A DNA stretch of 64,000 bases from Acetobacterium wieringae (GTDB lineage Bacteria > Bacillota > Clostridia > Eubacteriales > Eubacteriaceae): assembly GCF_001766835.1 (NCBI RefSeq), contig NZ_LKEU01000009.1, forward strand, positions 1-64,000. Direction: 5' to 3'. Shown here one piece after another: positions 8,577 through 16,741 of the stretch; positions within the stretch are counted from its first letter, which is position 1; every line of letters starts with the position of its first letter. A model generated the notes under the pieces. That model did not search any database and was not told where the DNA came from. It saw nothing but the letters and a program-made list of their open reading frames with translations. Made by a program: the position numbers and the translations under genes.

Positions 8577-9404
8577 ATGAAAAAGAAAATATTATCAGGC
8601 GTTTTAGCGATTGTGCTATCGCTGGCAATGGTTAGTCCGGTGTTGGCGGACTCGAAAAGTGCCTGTGTGGCGATTGGTGCAGACAATACTGAAGCCCAAC
8701 TCAAAACGGTTTATGGTTATTTTGATATTAAACGGGGCGATGTCGAGGAAACGGTGGTAACCAATGCGGATGAACGGGAATATCTGGAAGGTGTTGTATC
8801 GCTTGATAAAATTGGGTCTTTGGCCTTATCCAGTGTTTATGTCCAGGAAAAAAGTTCTGGCGGAATCGACCTGGAAACCCACAATATTGATTGGGTCACT
8901 GACGAGATGTATAAATCGGCCTTGGGAACGGCGGGAATCAAGAATGCCAAGGTGATTGTTGCAGCCTATACGCCGGTATCCGGAACGGGTGCGTTGACTG
9001 GCATCTATAAAGCCTATGAAGCAGCAACCGGTGATAGCCTTGATGAAGCGGCCAAAACAACGGCTGTTGAAGAAGTTGTGGTAGTTGGAGAACTTCAGGA
9101 TGCCATCGGAGATGATGCGGTTAATATTATCAATAGTTTAAAAGGAGAAATTGCCCAGACCAAAACGATGAATGATGATCAGATTCGAGAACTGATCGTT
9201 GAGACGGCAGAAAAATATGATACTGTTTTGGATGACCAGCAAGTTGAAGAAATCTTAGTTTTGGTAAATAAGTTCAATGAACTGAATATGGATCCGGATA
9301 CATTTATTAAGTTGATGGAGGCAGGCCAGCAAACCCAGGGCTTCTTCCAGCAGGTGCAGAACTTTTTCCAGGAAATTGGCAACTTCTTCACGAACTTAAA
9401 ATAA
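8577..9404 (+). CDS. Secreted DUF1002 (YpuA-like) protein
   Basis: The 275-residue product has an N-terminal signal peptide (KKK, hydrophobic core, cleavage near VLADS at ~25). The following DUF1002 domain begins with CVAIGADNTEAQLKTVYGYF, and the GTAGIKNAKVIVAAYTPVSGTGALTGIYKAYE segment is characteristic. The C-terminus is an amphipathic, Phe/Gln-rich helix (FFQQVQNFFQEIGNFF). It is presumably extracellular or wall-associated; the family's function is unknown. GAGGTGAAG precedes the ATG, and a terminator follows at 9430, so it is monocistronic. Confidence 0.85.
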   Translation: MKKKILSGVLAIVLSLAMVSPVLADSKSACVAIGADNTEAQLKTVYGYFDIKRGDVEETVVTNADEREYLEGVVSLDKIGSLALSSVYVQEKSSGGIDLETHNIDWVTDEMYKSALGTAGIKNAKVIVAAYTPVSGTGALTGIYKAYEAATGDSLDEAAKTTAVEEVVVVGELQDAIGDDAVNIINSLKGEIAQTKTMNDDQIRELIVETAEKYDTVLDDQQVEEILVLVNKFNELNMDPDTFIKLMEAGQQTQGFFQQVQNFFQEIGNFFTNLK

Positions 9405-9429
9405 GAAACAGAAAAACGAATGCGACCGT

Positions 9430-9475
9430 AAAACGCCATTGTAATCAAACCGATTAGAATGGCGTTTTTCTTTTT
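9430..9475 (+). terminator. Terminator of the DUF1002 gene
   Basis: An 11-bp stem (9430-9440 with 9459-9469) is extended by an inner stem (GTAATC with GATTA) and followed by TTTTTC and TTTTT. Confidence 0.85.
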
Positions 9476-9513
9476 AGTAGAACTAAAAGTCAATAATCGT
9501 TTTCAAAATACTA

Positions 9514-9542
9514 TTGACAAAAATAAGGTAAACAGATATCAT
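9514..9542 (+). promoter_or_regulatory. Promoter of the HD-GYP/adk genes
   Basis: TTGACA (9514-9519), a 17-bp spacer and TATCAT (9537-9542) lie about 110 bp before the HD-GYP start. The leader contains a small hairpin (CCCAT with ATGGG near 9608-9628) that I cannot assign to a known regulator. Confidence 0.65.
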
Positions 9543-9655
9543 CGTATCTAAAGAAACAAACTTTATTTCAGATAAAGCTTACTTTATAATAATAAATTAT
9601 TAACAGCCCATTCAAAGAAGCATGGGTTGCAAGAGGTTACTGTGGAAGGACAATT

Positions 9656-10726
9656 ATGAGATTCGTGCCAATATTTTGTTTACGAGAAGGAATGGTTGTT
9701 GCGTCGGATCTGTTTGGGGATCGGGGTGAACTGGTACTTCCGAGAAAAACAGTTTTAAATATAGAATTAATTCATAAAATTCATAAGTTTAAGTGTAATG
9801 GTCTCTTTATTGAAGAGGAACAGATCCAGAGCATTCCAATTGTGAAGACGATTGACAGCAGTTTGAGAACGAAGACCGTTAACGGGATCAAAGAGATTTT
9901 TATTTGTAAAGAGAATAACCAGCCGGTTCAAAAAGAACAGTTCACTGAGATGGAAGATCAAGTTGAAACAATAGTGGATGTGATCCTTAGGAACAAGGAA
10001 ATGATGTTAAATATGGTTGATCTGAAAGTTTTCGATGACTATACTTATTTTCATTCAGTGAATGTTGCGGTATTATCCATAGGTCTTGGAACAGCCATGG
10101 GCCTTGATAAAACAGATTTATGCAACCTTGGATTTGGAGCATTACTTCATGATATAGGAAAGGTCTTTGTACCAAAAGACATTCTTCATAAGCAAGGTCC
10201 CTTGACGGATATTGAGTTTTCTGAAATGAAAAAGCATTCATTTTTAGGGTTTGAATATCTGGCCAGTGAATATGTTGGCAGTGTGGGAGCACAGGCTGGA
10301 ATTCTGGATCATCACGAGAAGTTCTCGGGCGGAGGATACCCGAACAATGCAAAAGGTGACAAGATCTCGTTATATGGGCGGATTATCTCCATTGCCGATG
10401 TTTACGATGCCCTGACTTCAGATCGGCCATACCGAAAAGGGTTATTGCCCTCAGAAGCAATTGAATATATTATGGGTGGGACCGGAAATCTCTTTGACCC
10501 GGAGCTGGTGCGGGTGTTTGTTAGAAAAATCGCCCCTTATCCGGTTGGAACAACCGTTAAATTAAGCAATGGATTGTCGGGTATCGTCACAGATAATTTT
10601 GAGAGCTTTTGTATGCGCCCGAATATACGAATTTTTAAGAATGGCGATTATGAAATAAAACCCTTTGACATCTGTTTGGCAGATCGTCAAGCCCTGAATA
10701 TTACTGTTGTAGACTATGCCAAGTAA
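9656..10726 (+). CDS. HD-GYP domain protein, probable cyclic-di-GMP phosphodiesterase
   Basis: The 356-residue protein has an N-terminal ~100-residue region beginning MRFVPIFCLREGMVVASDL, typical of stand-alone HD-GYP proteins. The HD-GYP domain shows HDIGK (~165), LDHHEKFSGGGYP containing the H-H and GYP signature, and IADVYDALTSDRPYRKG. No membrane segment or receiver domain is visible, so its input signal is unclear. It would linearise c-di-GMP in the cytoplasm. This is notable because two exopolysaccharide-locus genes ~38 kb downstream have c-di-GMP riboswitches. An AAGGA SD precedes the start. adk follows 26 bp later and may share the transcript. Confidence 0.9.
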   Translation: MRFVPIFCLREGMVVASDLFGDRGELVLPRKTVLNIELIHKIHKFKCNGLFIEEEQIQSIPIVKTIDSSLRTKTVNGIKEIFICKENNQPVQKEQFTEMEDQVETIVDVILRNKEMMLNMVDLKVFDDYTYFHSVNVAVLSIGLGTAMGLDKTDLCNLGFGALLHDIGKVFVPKDILHKQGPLTDIEFSEMKKHSFLGFEYLASEYVGSVGAQAGILDHHEKFSGGGYPNNAKGDKISLYGRIISIADVYDALTSDRPYRKGLLPSEAIEYIMGGTGNLFDPELVRVFVRKIAPYPVGTTVKLSNGLSGIVTDNFESFCMRPNIRIFKNGDYEIKPFDICLADRQALNITVVDYAK

Positions 10727-10752
10727 CACATTTTAATTTTGGAGGATTTTTT

Positions 10753-11403
10753 GTGAGAATAATTTTATTAGGAACCCCCGGAGGGGGGAAGGGAACTCAG
10801 GCAAAATTGATTTGTGAACACTATGGCATTCCCCATATTTCGACCGGGGATATCTTTCGTAGAAAAATTAAAGAAGGCACAACAGAAGGCAAAGAAATAA
10901 GCACTTATACGGAAAAAGGTCAGTTGGTTCCAGATCGACTCACGATTGGCCTTGTCGATGAACGCTTAAAAAATGATGACTGCCAGAAGGGTTTTTTGCT
11001 CGATGGCTTTCCCCGTGACAAAAAGCAAGCTGAGGCTCTGGATCAGATCATGAAGGCAAAGAACGAACAGATTAATTTCGTTTTTTTGATTGATGTGCCA
11101 AAAGAGATCATTGTTGAACGAATTATGGGACGACGGGTTTGCCCAAAATGTGGTGAAAGTTATCATATCAAATATAACCCGCCAAAGGTAACGGGAGAAT
11201 GTGATGTTTGTGGAACCCCTTTAATACACCGAGCGGATGATCAGGAAGAAATCATTCTAGACCGATTGGCTATTTATAATCAAACAACTGAGCCAATTTT
11301 GGAATTTTATAGAAACAAAGGAATTCTTCATAAAATCAAGGGCGATGGCGGAATCCAAGATATTTTTTCACAAATCGTCACGATTTTAGATGGCGTAAAG
11401 TAA
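10753..11403 (+). CDS. adk: Adenylate kinase (zinc-binding lid type)
   Basis: It interconverts ATP + AMP and 2 ADP. The P-loop GTPGGGKGTQA is at residues 7-17; the AMP-binding STGDIFRRKI, GFLLDGFPRDKKQAE and lid segments follow. The lid carries two CxxC pairs (CPKC and CDVC, ~residues 130-153), the zinc-binding form found in Gram-positives. The start is GTG 10753 with GGAGG 7 nt upstream. It lies outside the usual ribosomal-protein operon context (secY-adk-map), next to an HD-GYP gene; a second copy elsewhere is possible but not visible here. Confidence 0.95.
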   Translation: MRIILLGTPGGGKGTQAKLICEHYGIPHISTGDIFRRKIKEGTTEGKEISTYTEKGQLVPDRLTIGLVDERLKNDDCQKGFLLDGFPRDKKQAEALDQIMKAKNEQINFVFLIDVPKEIIVERIMGRRVCPKCGESYHIKYNPPKVTGECDVCGTPLIHRADDQEEIILDRLAIYNQTTEPILEFYRNKGILHKIKGDGGIQDIFSQIVTILDGVK

Positions 11404-11415
11404 CGTATAGAAAAA

Positions 11416-11445
11416 AAGAGAATCCTTTTGTCAAAGAATTCTCTT
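11416..11445. terminator. Bidirectional terminator between adk and the DUF5661 gene
   Basis: The hairpin AAGAGAAT...ATTCTCTT (11416-11428 with 11433-11445) is placed between two convergent genes; an A-run on its left makes it work best for the reverse strand. Confidence 0.65.
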
Positions 11446-11462
11446 AGGGTCATCATTAATAG

Positions 11463-11735
11463 TTATTTGCCTTCCCAAAAAGCCTCGGCCTCTTTTTCCA
11501 TTTTTTCCAGACGGGTATAATAATCGGGAAATTCATTCAGGTGAGCCAGGGCAATTTTTCCGGTGACGAAAGGATCATCGCCAGTTACGTTTGTGCGGGA
11601 GTTATCGGTGCCATGCTCGAGCTCAACATCCATGCCCATTCGAAACTGCTCAATGTCAAATTTACTCCAACTGATTCCTAGCATTCTGCCAATTTCTTTT
11701 GCCTGCTCGGTTGTAAATACTTTTTTTGCTGACAT
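11463..11735 (-). CDS. DUF5661 family protein
   Basis: This is a 90-residue soluble protein. The block EQFRMGMDVELEHG followed by TNVTGDDPFVTGKIALAHL and NEFPDYYTRL matches the DUF5661 pattern, a small bacterial family of unknown function. The start is placed at the ATG beginning MSAKKVFTTEQ, preceded by AGAGGTGAT; the longer frame to 11771 has no ribosome binding site. It is monocistronic and convergent with adk. Confidence 0.75.
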   Translation of the reverse strand: MSAKKVFTTEQAKEIGRMLGISWSKFDIEQFRMGMDVELEHGTDNSRTNVTGDDPFVTGKIALAHLNEFPDYYTRLEKMEKEAEAFWEGK

Positions 11736-11907
11736 AATATCACCTCTTCTTAAAATTTTAAAACGTGACAATACTGGTTGGATTTATTAATACTCAGTTT
11801 CATTATAGGGAAAATCAATATATTTGTCAATCAATGAGTGAACGTGTCTTTTTTGGGATTATATATTTGGGGTAAAACAACTAAAATTATGCACACAGGA
11901 GGGAAAA

Positions 11908-12243
11908 ATGGGGTTTAAGAAAGTTGCTGAAATACAGGAGTTTGCGCAAATTGAAAAGAAACTGATTGAATTGGATAACGAAAAAATTTTGCTGACAAAG
12001 GTGGATGGGGATTATTATGCCATATCAAATAAATGCCCCCACATGGGAGGATCTTTGTACAAAGGCACCTTGAGGGATGGTATTATTACCTGTCCAAGAC
12101 ATGGTGCAAAATATGACGCAAAAACTGGCAAGGGTTTGGGAAAACCGAAGATTTTATTTTTGGAATTTAAAATGGAGAATGATCGCAGTTATCCGGTGAA
12201 GGTCGAAGACGGTGCGATACTGATTGATATTGATGCTAAGTAA
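11908..12243 (+). CDS. Stand-alone Rieske-type [2Fe-2S] protein
   Basis: The 111-residue protein is a single Rieske ferredoxin domain. Cluster ligands are visible as CPHMGG (Cys43, His45) and CPRHGA (Cys62, His65), the C-x-H...C-x2-H pattern. There is no signal peptide or membrane anchor, so it is a soluble electron carrier of the kind paired with dioxygenases or nitrite reductases elsewhere. No oxygenase or reductase partner is adjacent here, and its redox partner is unknown. CAGGAGGG is an excellent SD, and a terminator follows at 12263. Confidence 0.9.
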   Translation: MGFKKVAEIQEFAQIEKKLIELDNEKILLTKVDGDYYAISNKCPHMGGSLYKGTLRDGIITCPRHGAKYDAKTGKGLGKPKILFLEFKMENDRSYPVKVEDGAILIDIDAK

Positions 12244-12262
12244 ACACGACTAAAATTAATTA

Positions 12263-12314
12263 CCCGAGTGCAGAATGCCGATATTAAAGGCTATTGCGGC
12301 ACCCGGGCTTTTTT
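12263..12314 (+). terminator. Terminator of the Rieske gene
   Basis: The outer stem CCCGAGTGC/GCACCCGGG (12263-12271 with 12299-12307, one mismatch) encloses an inner imperfect stem, followed by CTTTTTT. Confidence 0.8.
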
Positions 12315-12351
12315 ATAGTAGATATATTTTGATTTGTATGATTGTAAAGTT

Positions 12352-14922
12352 TTAATTTGTTTCCATCGATTCCAGTAGGGGAAGCGCTGCTTCCAGATCT
12401 TCATCAACCTGGTTTTCAACCAGTTTTTCAAGGATAATCTGCGGATCCATTTCCAGAATGGTTCGGTCGGAACCATCGCTTAGGCAGATTATGCCTGTTA
12501 TCGCTGATGAAATTTCTACGGGTTGGATATCATTTAAATTAATTTCCAGGACGCTCACCAGTTTCTCAACTTGAATGGCGATCATTTCATCATCGGATAA
12601 TTTTAATAATAGCAGATGGGAGGTGTTCAGGCTGGGGTCATCTTTGTCAAATAAGGCCAGGGCATCGACTACTGCATAATAGTGATCATTAAATTCTACA
12701 GCCCCCCGAATTATAGCATTGGTACCCGGAACTGAAATGGTTTTGCTGGCTTCGAGTGCTTCAACAACATATGACTGCTCTAAACCATAAACCTGGCCAT
12801 TAATAACAAAGGTGGCCAGTTTCTTATGTTCATTGTTCATTGAGAAAGCAAAGTCAGATTGCTCGATTTCTTTATCATTTGATCTATTAATGGTGATCTC
12901 AGCATAGTCTGCCATTTTTTCAAAAACAAAAGCAATGACATCATTATGGTATCCGTCTGAATTTTTGTATTCACGATAACAGGAAGAACAGGCACAGCCT
13001 ATGGAATAATAACTGTTTTCGTAAACAAGAATTTCGGATCGGGTTTTGCCATTGGCGACAGTGAACAGTTCATCGGGCAAATCCAGTATATCACCAACGT
13101 GATAAGCTTCGTTAGTTGTTGATAGAATCATTTTTTTGCGATCAGCAAAGACAGCAAATGAATTATTATCAGAATGGAGGGACTCTTCTAAAATGGTCCG
13201 AAACTGATCTTCACTGTCAAAGACGATGCCGATACCACCAACAGTGCGGTTAGGATTATTAAAATCGGTGATGGATGCCCCGTAAATATAGGTGTGACGA
13301 TGATCATACAATGCTGTTTGCTCAAAAGGCGAAACAAAATACTTTTCCTGTTTGGAGTTAGCCAGAACTTCACTGATATAGGGGTCTGTGAGCGTTTTGC
13401 CAATATCTTCACTACGATTGGGATTTGAAACGGCAATGATGGTTCCAGTTTTATCAAAAATAAATAAATTGCTGTAAACGGTGTAAAGATCATTGATATA
13501 GACAAGAATCTCAGTTAACTGTTTTTCTTCGGAAGTTGTTCGCACGTCTTTCGCAAGAATACGCCGAATCGTCGAATCCAATGCCCACCAGCGGCAATCA
13601 TTAGCGCGTTCATAAAGGTTCCGATCCATGATATCCACCGATAATGAGGCTAAAAAGCTGGTATCGACGAGGCTGGTCGAGACAACCGTTGAAAACAGAT
13701 TGGAAACGGAGCTTTGAAAAAGACTGCTGGTGTTAGTGCCGATCCGTCCAATGGCTCTTAAAATTGGTTTTAGGCGTGAATACTCGGCATCGATACTATC
13801 ATCTCTGGCAATGATCTGACCGTTATAGACGATGCGTTTGAGTGACCCGTTAATGGTTTGGGTTTTATTGATAATTTCATTAAGTTCTGACGAAAATGAG
13901 TCGGCCTGATGCATCAAACCGGTGGTCACCGATGTATCAATGCTTTTCAGATTTCGATTATCTCGGAAAGCCAGATGGAGAGGTAGCATCACATGACCTT
14001 TCCAGCCCAGACCATAGTATTTCTGGTAACCTTGAGTGGCAATGGTTTTGGCAATGTAATCAGAGCCCCGATAGTAGACAACACCATTAACACCAGATTC
14101 GACGGGTTCAACAATGGTACCGGTGGGGACATGGTTTTCATCACTGCTGGCGATGACCATGTTGGTGTCGTCGATGATGGTCATCACCGAGCCGTCGTAA
14201 TCGTTGGTTAATTTTTCAAAGATTTGAGCCATCTCATTTTCGAAGCGGAAACACAAACAGATCAGACCGATCGCCTGGGAAGTCCCTTCCCGGCAGATTC
14301 GACTGGAAAAAATATGAGAATTTTTATCACCATATTGGAGTTTCGAATTCTTAAAATACTCGACGAAATTTTGTTCCCCATCCATTGTCTTGATCAGATT
14401 GGGTCCTTTGATCTGTTTTCCCAGGATTTCATTTTGCTCATCAAGGTTTGCCAATACCCGGTAGTTATTATCGAGGACGATAATATCTTCATAAACGGAG
14501 TATTTCGCAACATAGTCCCGCATCCGTCTCAAAATCAAGTTGCGGTCACTGTCAGTGCGATCCTGGTTTTCGACAAAGCGGCGAATATCGTCATCAGTGG
14601 CCAGAAAACCAATATCTGCGGTTCTTTCGAACAGGTTGCGGATGAGAATATCGATGGCCACCTGGGTTTTCGAAATAATCTTCTGCTCCATTTTTTTTAG
14701 TTTTTCAGAAACGAGGGTGTCAATCAGCTCTTCCTGCAAATCAATAAAGCCATTTTGAATTTTTGTCATATTGGGAAGAACACTTTTTGATTGGATCGGA
14801 CAGTTGATTTCAGATAGCAGTTTAATATTATCCCACTGGTCATTTAAATCAGAGATACTTTTATTGCACTCCTGCACATCGGGCATATAGGTTAAAAAAT
14901 CCTTTTGTTTATATATTATCAT
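12352..14922 (-). CDS. Soluble double-cache sensor fused to a CheW domain
   Basis: The 856-residue protein contains two copies of a cache-like sensor module: residues ~88-320 (starting near ILIRNLFERTADIGFL) and ~428-670 (IMDRNLYERANDCRWW). Both contain the same helix followed by a VYEDIIVLDNNYRVLAN / VYSNLFIFDKTGTIIAV strand pair. A CheW domain occupies ~700-835 (LATFVINGQVYGLEQSYVVE...). I see no signal peptide or transmembrane helix, so it should be cytoplasmic, unlike ordinary cache receptors. A GCACSSC cluster (Cys643, 645, 648) sits in the second module. By its parts it should couple a small-molecule or redox signal to CheA or a chemoreceptor array. The SD is AAGGAG. Convergent with the Rieske gene. 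Confidence 0.85.
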   Translation of the reverse strand: MIIYKQKDFLTYMPDVQECNKSISDLNDQWDNIKLLSEINCPIQSKSVLPNMTKIQNGFIDLQEELIDTLVSEKLKKMEQKIISKTQVAIDILIRNLFERTADIGFLATDDDIRRFVENQDRTDSDRNLILRRMRDYVAKYSVYEDIIVLDNNYRVLANLDEQNEILGKQIKGPNLIKTMDGEQNFVEYFKNSKLQYGDKNSHIFSSRICREGTSQAIGLICLCFRFENEMAQIFEKLTNDYDGSVMTIIDDTNMVIASSDENHVPTGTIVEPVESGVNGVVYYRGSDYIAKTIATQGYQKYYGLGWKGHVMLPLHLAFRDNRNLKSIDTSVTTGLMHQADSFSSELNEIINKTQTINGSLKRIVYNGQIIARDDSIDAEYSRLKPILRAIGRIGTNTSSLFQSSVSNLFSTVVSTSLVDTSFLASLSVDIMDRNLYERANDCRWWALDSTIRRILAKDVRTTSEEKQLTEILVYINDLYTVYSNLFIFDKTGTIIAVSNPNRSEDIGKTLTDPYISEVLANSKQEKYFVSPFEQTALYDHRHTYIYGASITDFNNPNRTVGGIGIVFDSEDQFRTILEESLHSDNNSFAVFADRKKMILSTTNEAYHVGDILDLPDELFTVANGKTRSEILVYENSYYSIGCACSSCYREYKNSDGYHNDVIAFVFEKMADYAEITINRSNDKEIEQSDFAFSMNNEHKKLATFVINGQVYGLEQSYVVEALEASKTISVPGTNAIIRGAVEFNDHYYAVVDALALFDKDDPSLNTSHLLLLKLSDDEMIAIQVEKLVSVLEINLNDIQPVEISSAITGIICLSDGSDRTILEMDPQIILEKLVENQVDEDLEAALPLLESMETN

Positions 14923-14937
14923 TTCAATCTCCTTTTA

Positions 14938-14983
14938 TTAAAAAAGATGCTTAGTGGTTAAACGACTCCAAGTTAAGCATCTT
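14938..14983 (-). terminator. Hairpin plus U-tract just before the cache-CheW start
   Basis: On the reverse strand a 10-bp stem (14983-14974 with 14953-14944) runs into a U-tract, immediately upstream of the AAGGAG SD of the cache-CheW gene. It ends the carboxylesterase transcript. Because a TATAAT-like -10 lies only ~10 bp before the stem and none after it, it may also act as a leader attenuator. Confidence 0.7.
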
Positions 14984-15116
14984 CATTATAATTATAGCCT
15001 CAGTTAAATGTAGCATTTTTTTATGGATTTTGCAAGATAATATGGAAAGATTAACAAATTGAAGGGAGTGCTGGGATCGCAATGTTACCGATAAAAACAA
15101 AGAAATAATTAACGAT

Positions 15117-16673
15117 TCATCCAAACATCAGCGTCTCCAGAAATTCCAGATCCTCCCGATTCGGTAAAATTTTGCTGGAAAGCTGCGTGTCAAAAACCAT
15201 GATGTACTGATTTTTGGGATCAAATTTTGGCCAGACGATCTGCCCCTTATACTCAACTCTGAAATTAGGATTACCATATTTAATAAAATTGACCCAGGAT
15301 TGCTGCATAATCCAGGATAAATTACTGATCTTGGTAGCACGGCGTTGCCCGATGCCGTTGCCAAAAACAAAGGGCAGTTCCATTCCATGGGCAGTATTCA
15401 GTCCGACAATTTTCAGGATTGTGGGATCAAAATCAAAATTGTAAAAATAAACATCTTCGCCTAACTGGGCATATCGTTTGGACATCATGACCATCCCGAT
15501 CAAAAAAGCGGTATAGGTATATATTTCCTGCGCTCGCACCAAAGGCGAGTGGCCGGAATCAACAAAAAAGTGATCCATGGCTTTTTGAGCATTTTCTGGA
15601 CCAAAAATATGATAGCAGAGCATCTGATAAATACCCAGATTCGTGTGACTTTTAATAAATAGGGACGACTCATCGGTATTATAGCCTGCCAGAATTTTTA
15701 CTGGATTGAGCTCGCCATTTTTGAGTGCCTGAATAGGGTCTTTTGGCAACACAACGCCATCGTATACTGGCCAGAAACCAAAAGCGTTTGGAACCGTGGC
15801 TTGGTTTGACTTAACCATGGAAAGTGCTGCGAAAACATCGCCAGGAAGAGCTCGCAGTTTTTCAAGACCAGCTACTGAATCTTCAATACCATACAAGTCG
15901 CATAGCAGTTTTCCATTAGCCATGGTTTTTTCAAAATGACCGCGATTGAGCACTGAAAAGGCTGAAATTGAAAAAATAGATCCACTTTCAACCACGGCCT
16001 GATGAAAAAGCCCTTTTGCCAGCGGCGACAGCATCAGTGCTGTGACACTGTAGGCGCCGGCAGACTGACCGCCGATTGTGATTCGAGCAGGATCTCCGCC
16101 AAAGGTCTCGATGTTGGCTTGAAGCCAACGAAGGGCCTGGATCTGATCGAGTAAACCATAATTACCGGTAGTGCCAGCTTCTTCAAGCAACCCCCGGGTT
16201 GCCAGAAATCCCAGGGCGCCCAACCGGTAATTAATTGTGACAACCACGACGCCTTCCTGAGCCATCCGACCACCATCATAAATCATTTCGGAGCCGGAGC
16301 CTGAAGAGAAAGCACCACCATGTATGAAGACATACACTGGCAGGCGTTCATCTGCCTGAACTGCCGGAGTCCAAATATTTAAAAACAGACAATCTTCGCT
16401 TTTTCCGTCCATATGGTAAGTACTTGGAGAATCAACGGTAATACCACCCATTTGAAGCGAGGCGTTGCCATGTTTTGAGCAATCACGAACATCCTCCCAG
16501 GTTGGCATCGGTTCAGGGGCTTTAAAGCGACGACTGCCAATCGGAGGGAGAGCATAGGGAATCCCTTTATAACTGGACACGCCCCGTCGAAATTGCCCTT
16601 GAACTGGACCGGCTGGGGGATAAAGGATGGGTCTTTTAGACAAATCGTTTTTTTCTTTATTAAAAAAAAGCAT
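15117..16673 (-). CDS. Type-B carboxylesterase
   Basis: The 518-residue alpha/beta hydrolase belongs to the carboxylesterase/para-nitrobenzyl esterase family. It has the oxyanion HGGAF motif, the conserved SEDCLFLNIW, the nucleophile elbow GGQSAGA (Ser204), the acidic residue region NTDESSLF and the His region NTAHGMELPF. There is no signal peptide, so it is cytoplasmic. The start is placed at the ATG beginning MLFFNKEK with an AAAGGAGA SD; the frame to 16760 lacks an RBS and would run into tmcAL's end. It probably hydrolyses small esters; the natural substrate is unknown. Confidence 0.92.
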   Translation of the reverse strand: MLFFNKEKNDLSKRPILYPPAGPVQGQFRRGVSSYKGIPYALPPIGSRRFKAPEPMPTWEDVRDCSKHGNASLQMGGITVDSPSTYHMDGKSEDCLFLNIWTPAVQADERLPVYVFIHGGAFSSGSGSEMIYDGGRMAQEGVVVVTINYRLGALGFLATRGLLEEAGTTGNYGLLDQIQALRWLQANIETFGGDPARITIGGQSAGAYSVTALMLSPLAKGLFHQAVVESGSIFSISAFSVLNRGHFEKTMANGKLLCDLYGIEDSVAGLEKLRALPGDVFAALSMVKSNQATVPNAFGFWPVYDGVVLPKDPIQALKNGELNPVKILAGYNTDESSLFIKSHTNLGIYQMLCYHIFGPENAQKAMDHFFVDSGHSPLVRAQEIYTYTAFLIGMVMMSKRYAQLGEDVYFYNFDFDPTILKIVGLNTAHGMELPFVFGNGIGQRRATKISNLSWIMQQSWVNFIKYGNPNFRVEYKGQIVWPKFDPKNQYIMVFDTQLSSKILPNREDLEFLETLMFG

Positions 16674-16741
16674 AGCATTCTCCTTTGAATTGTGAAAGTA
16701 GCCCAGAATAAGGGACTTTATTAACGATGGCCAGCAGCGTA

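Noticed and set aside
9556..9655. c-di-GMP riboswitch before the HD-GYP gene
   Set aside because: Only a small CCCAT/ATGGG hairpin is present; GGCAAACC, GACGCAAAGC and the other GEMM blocks are missing.
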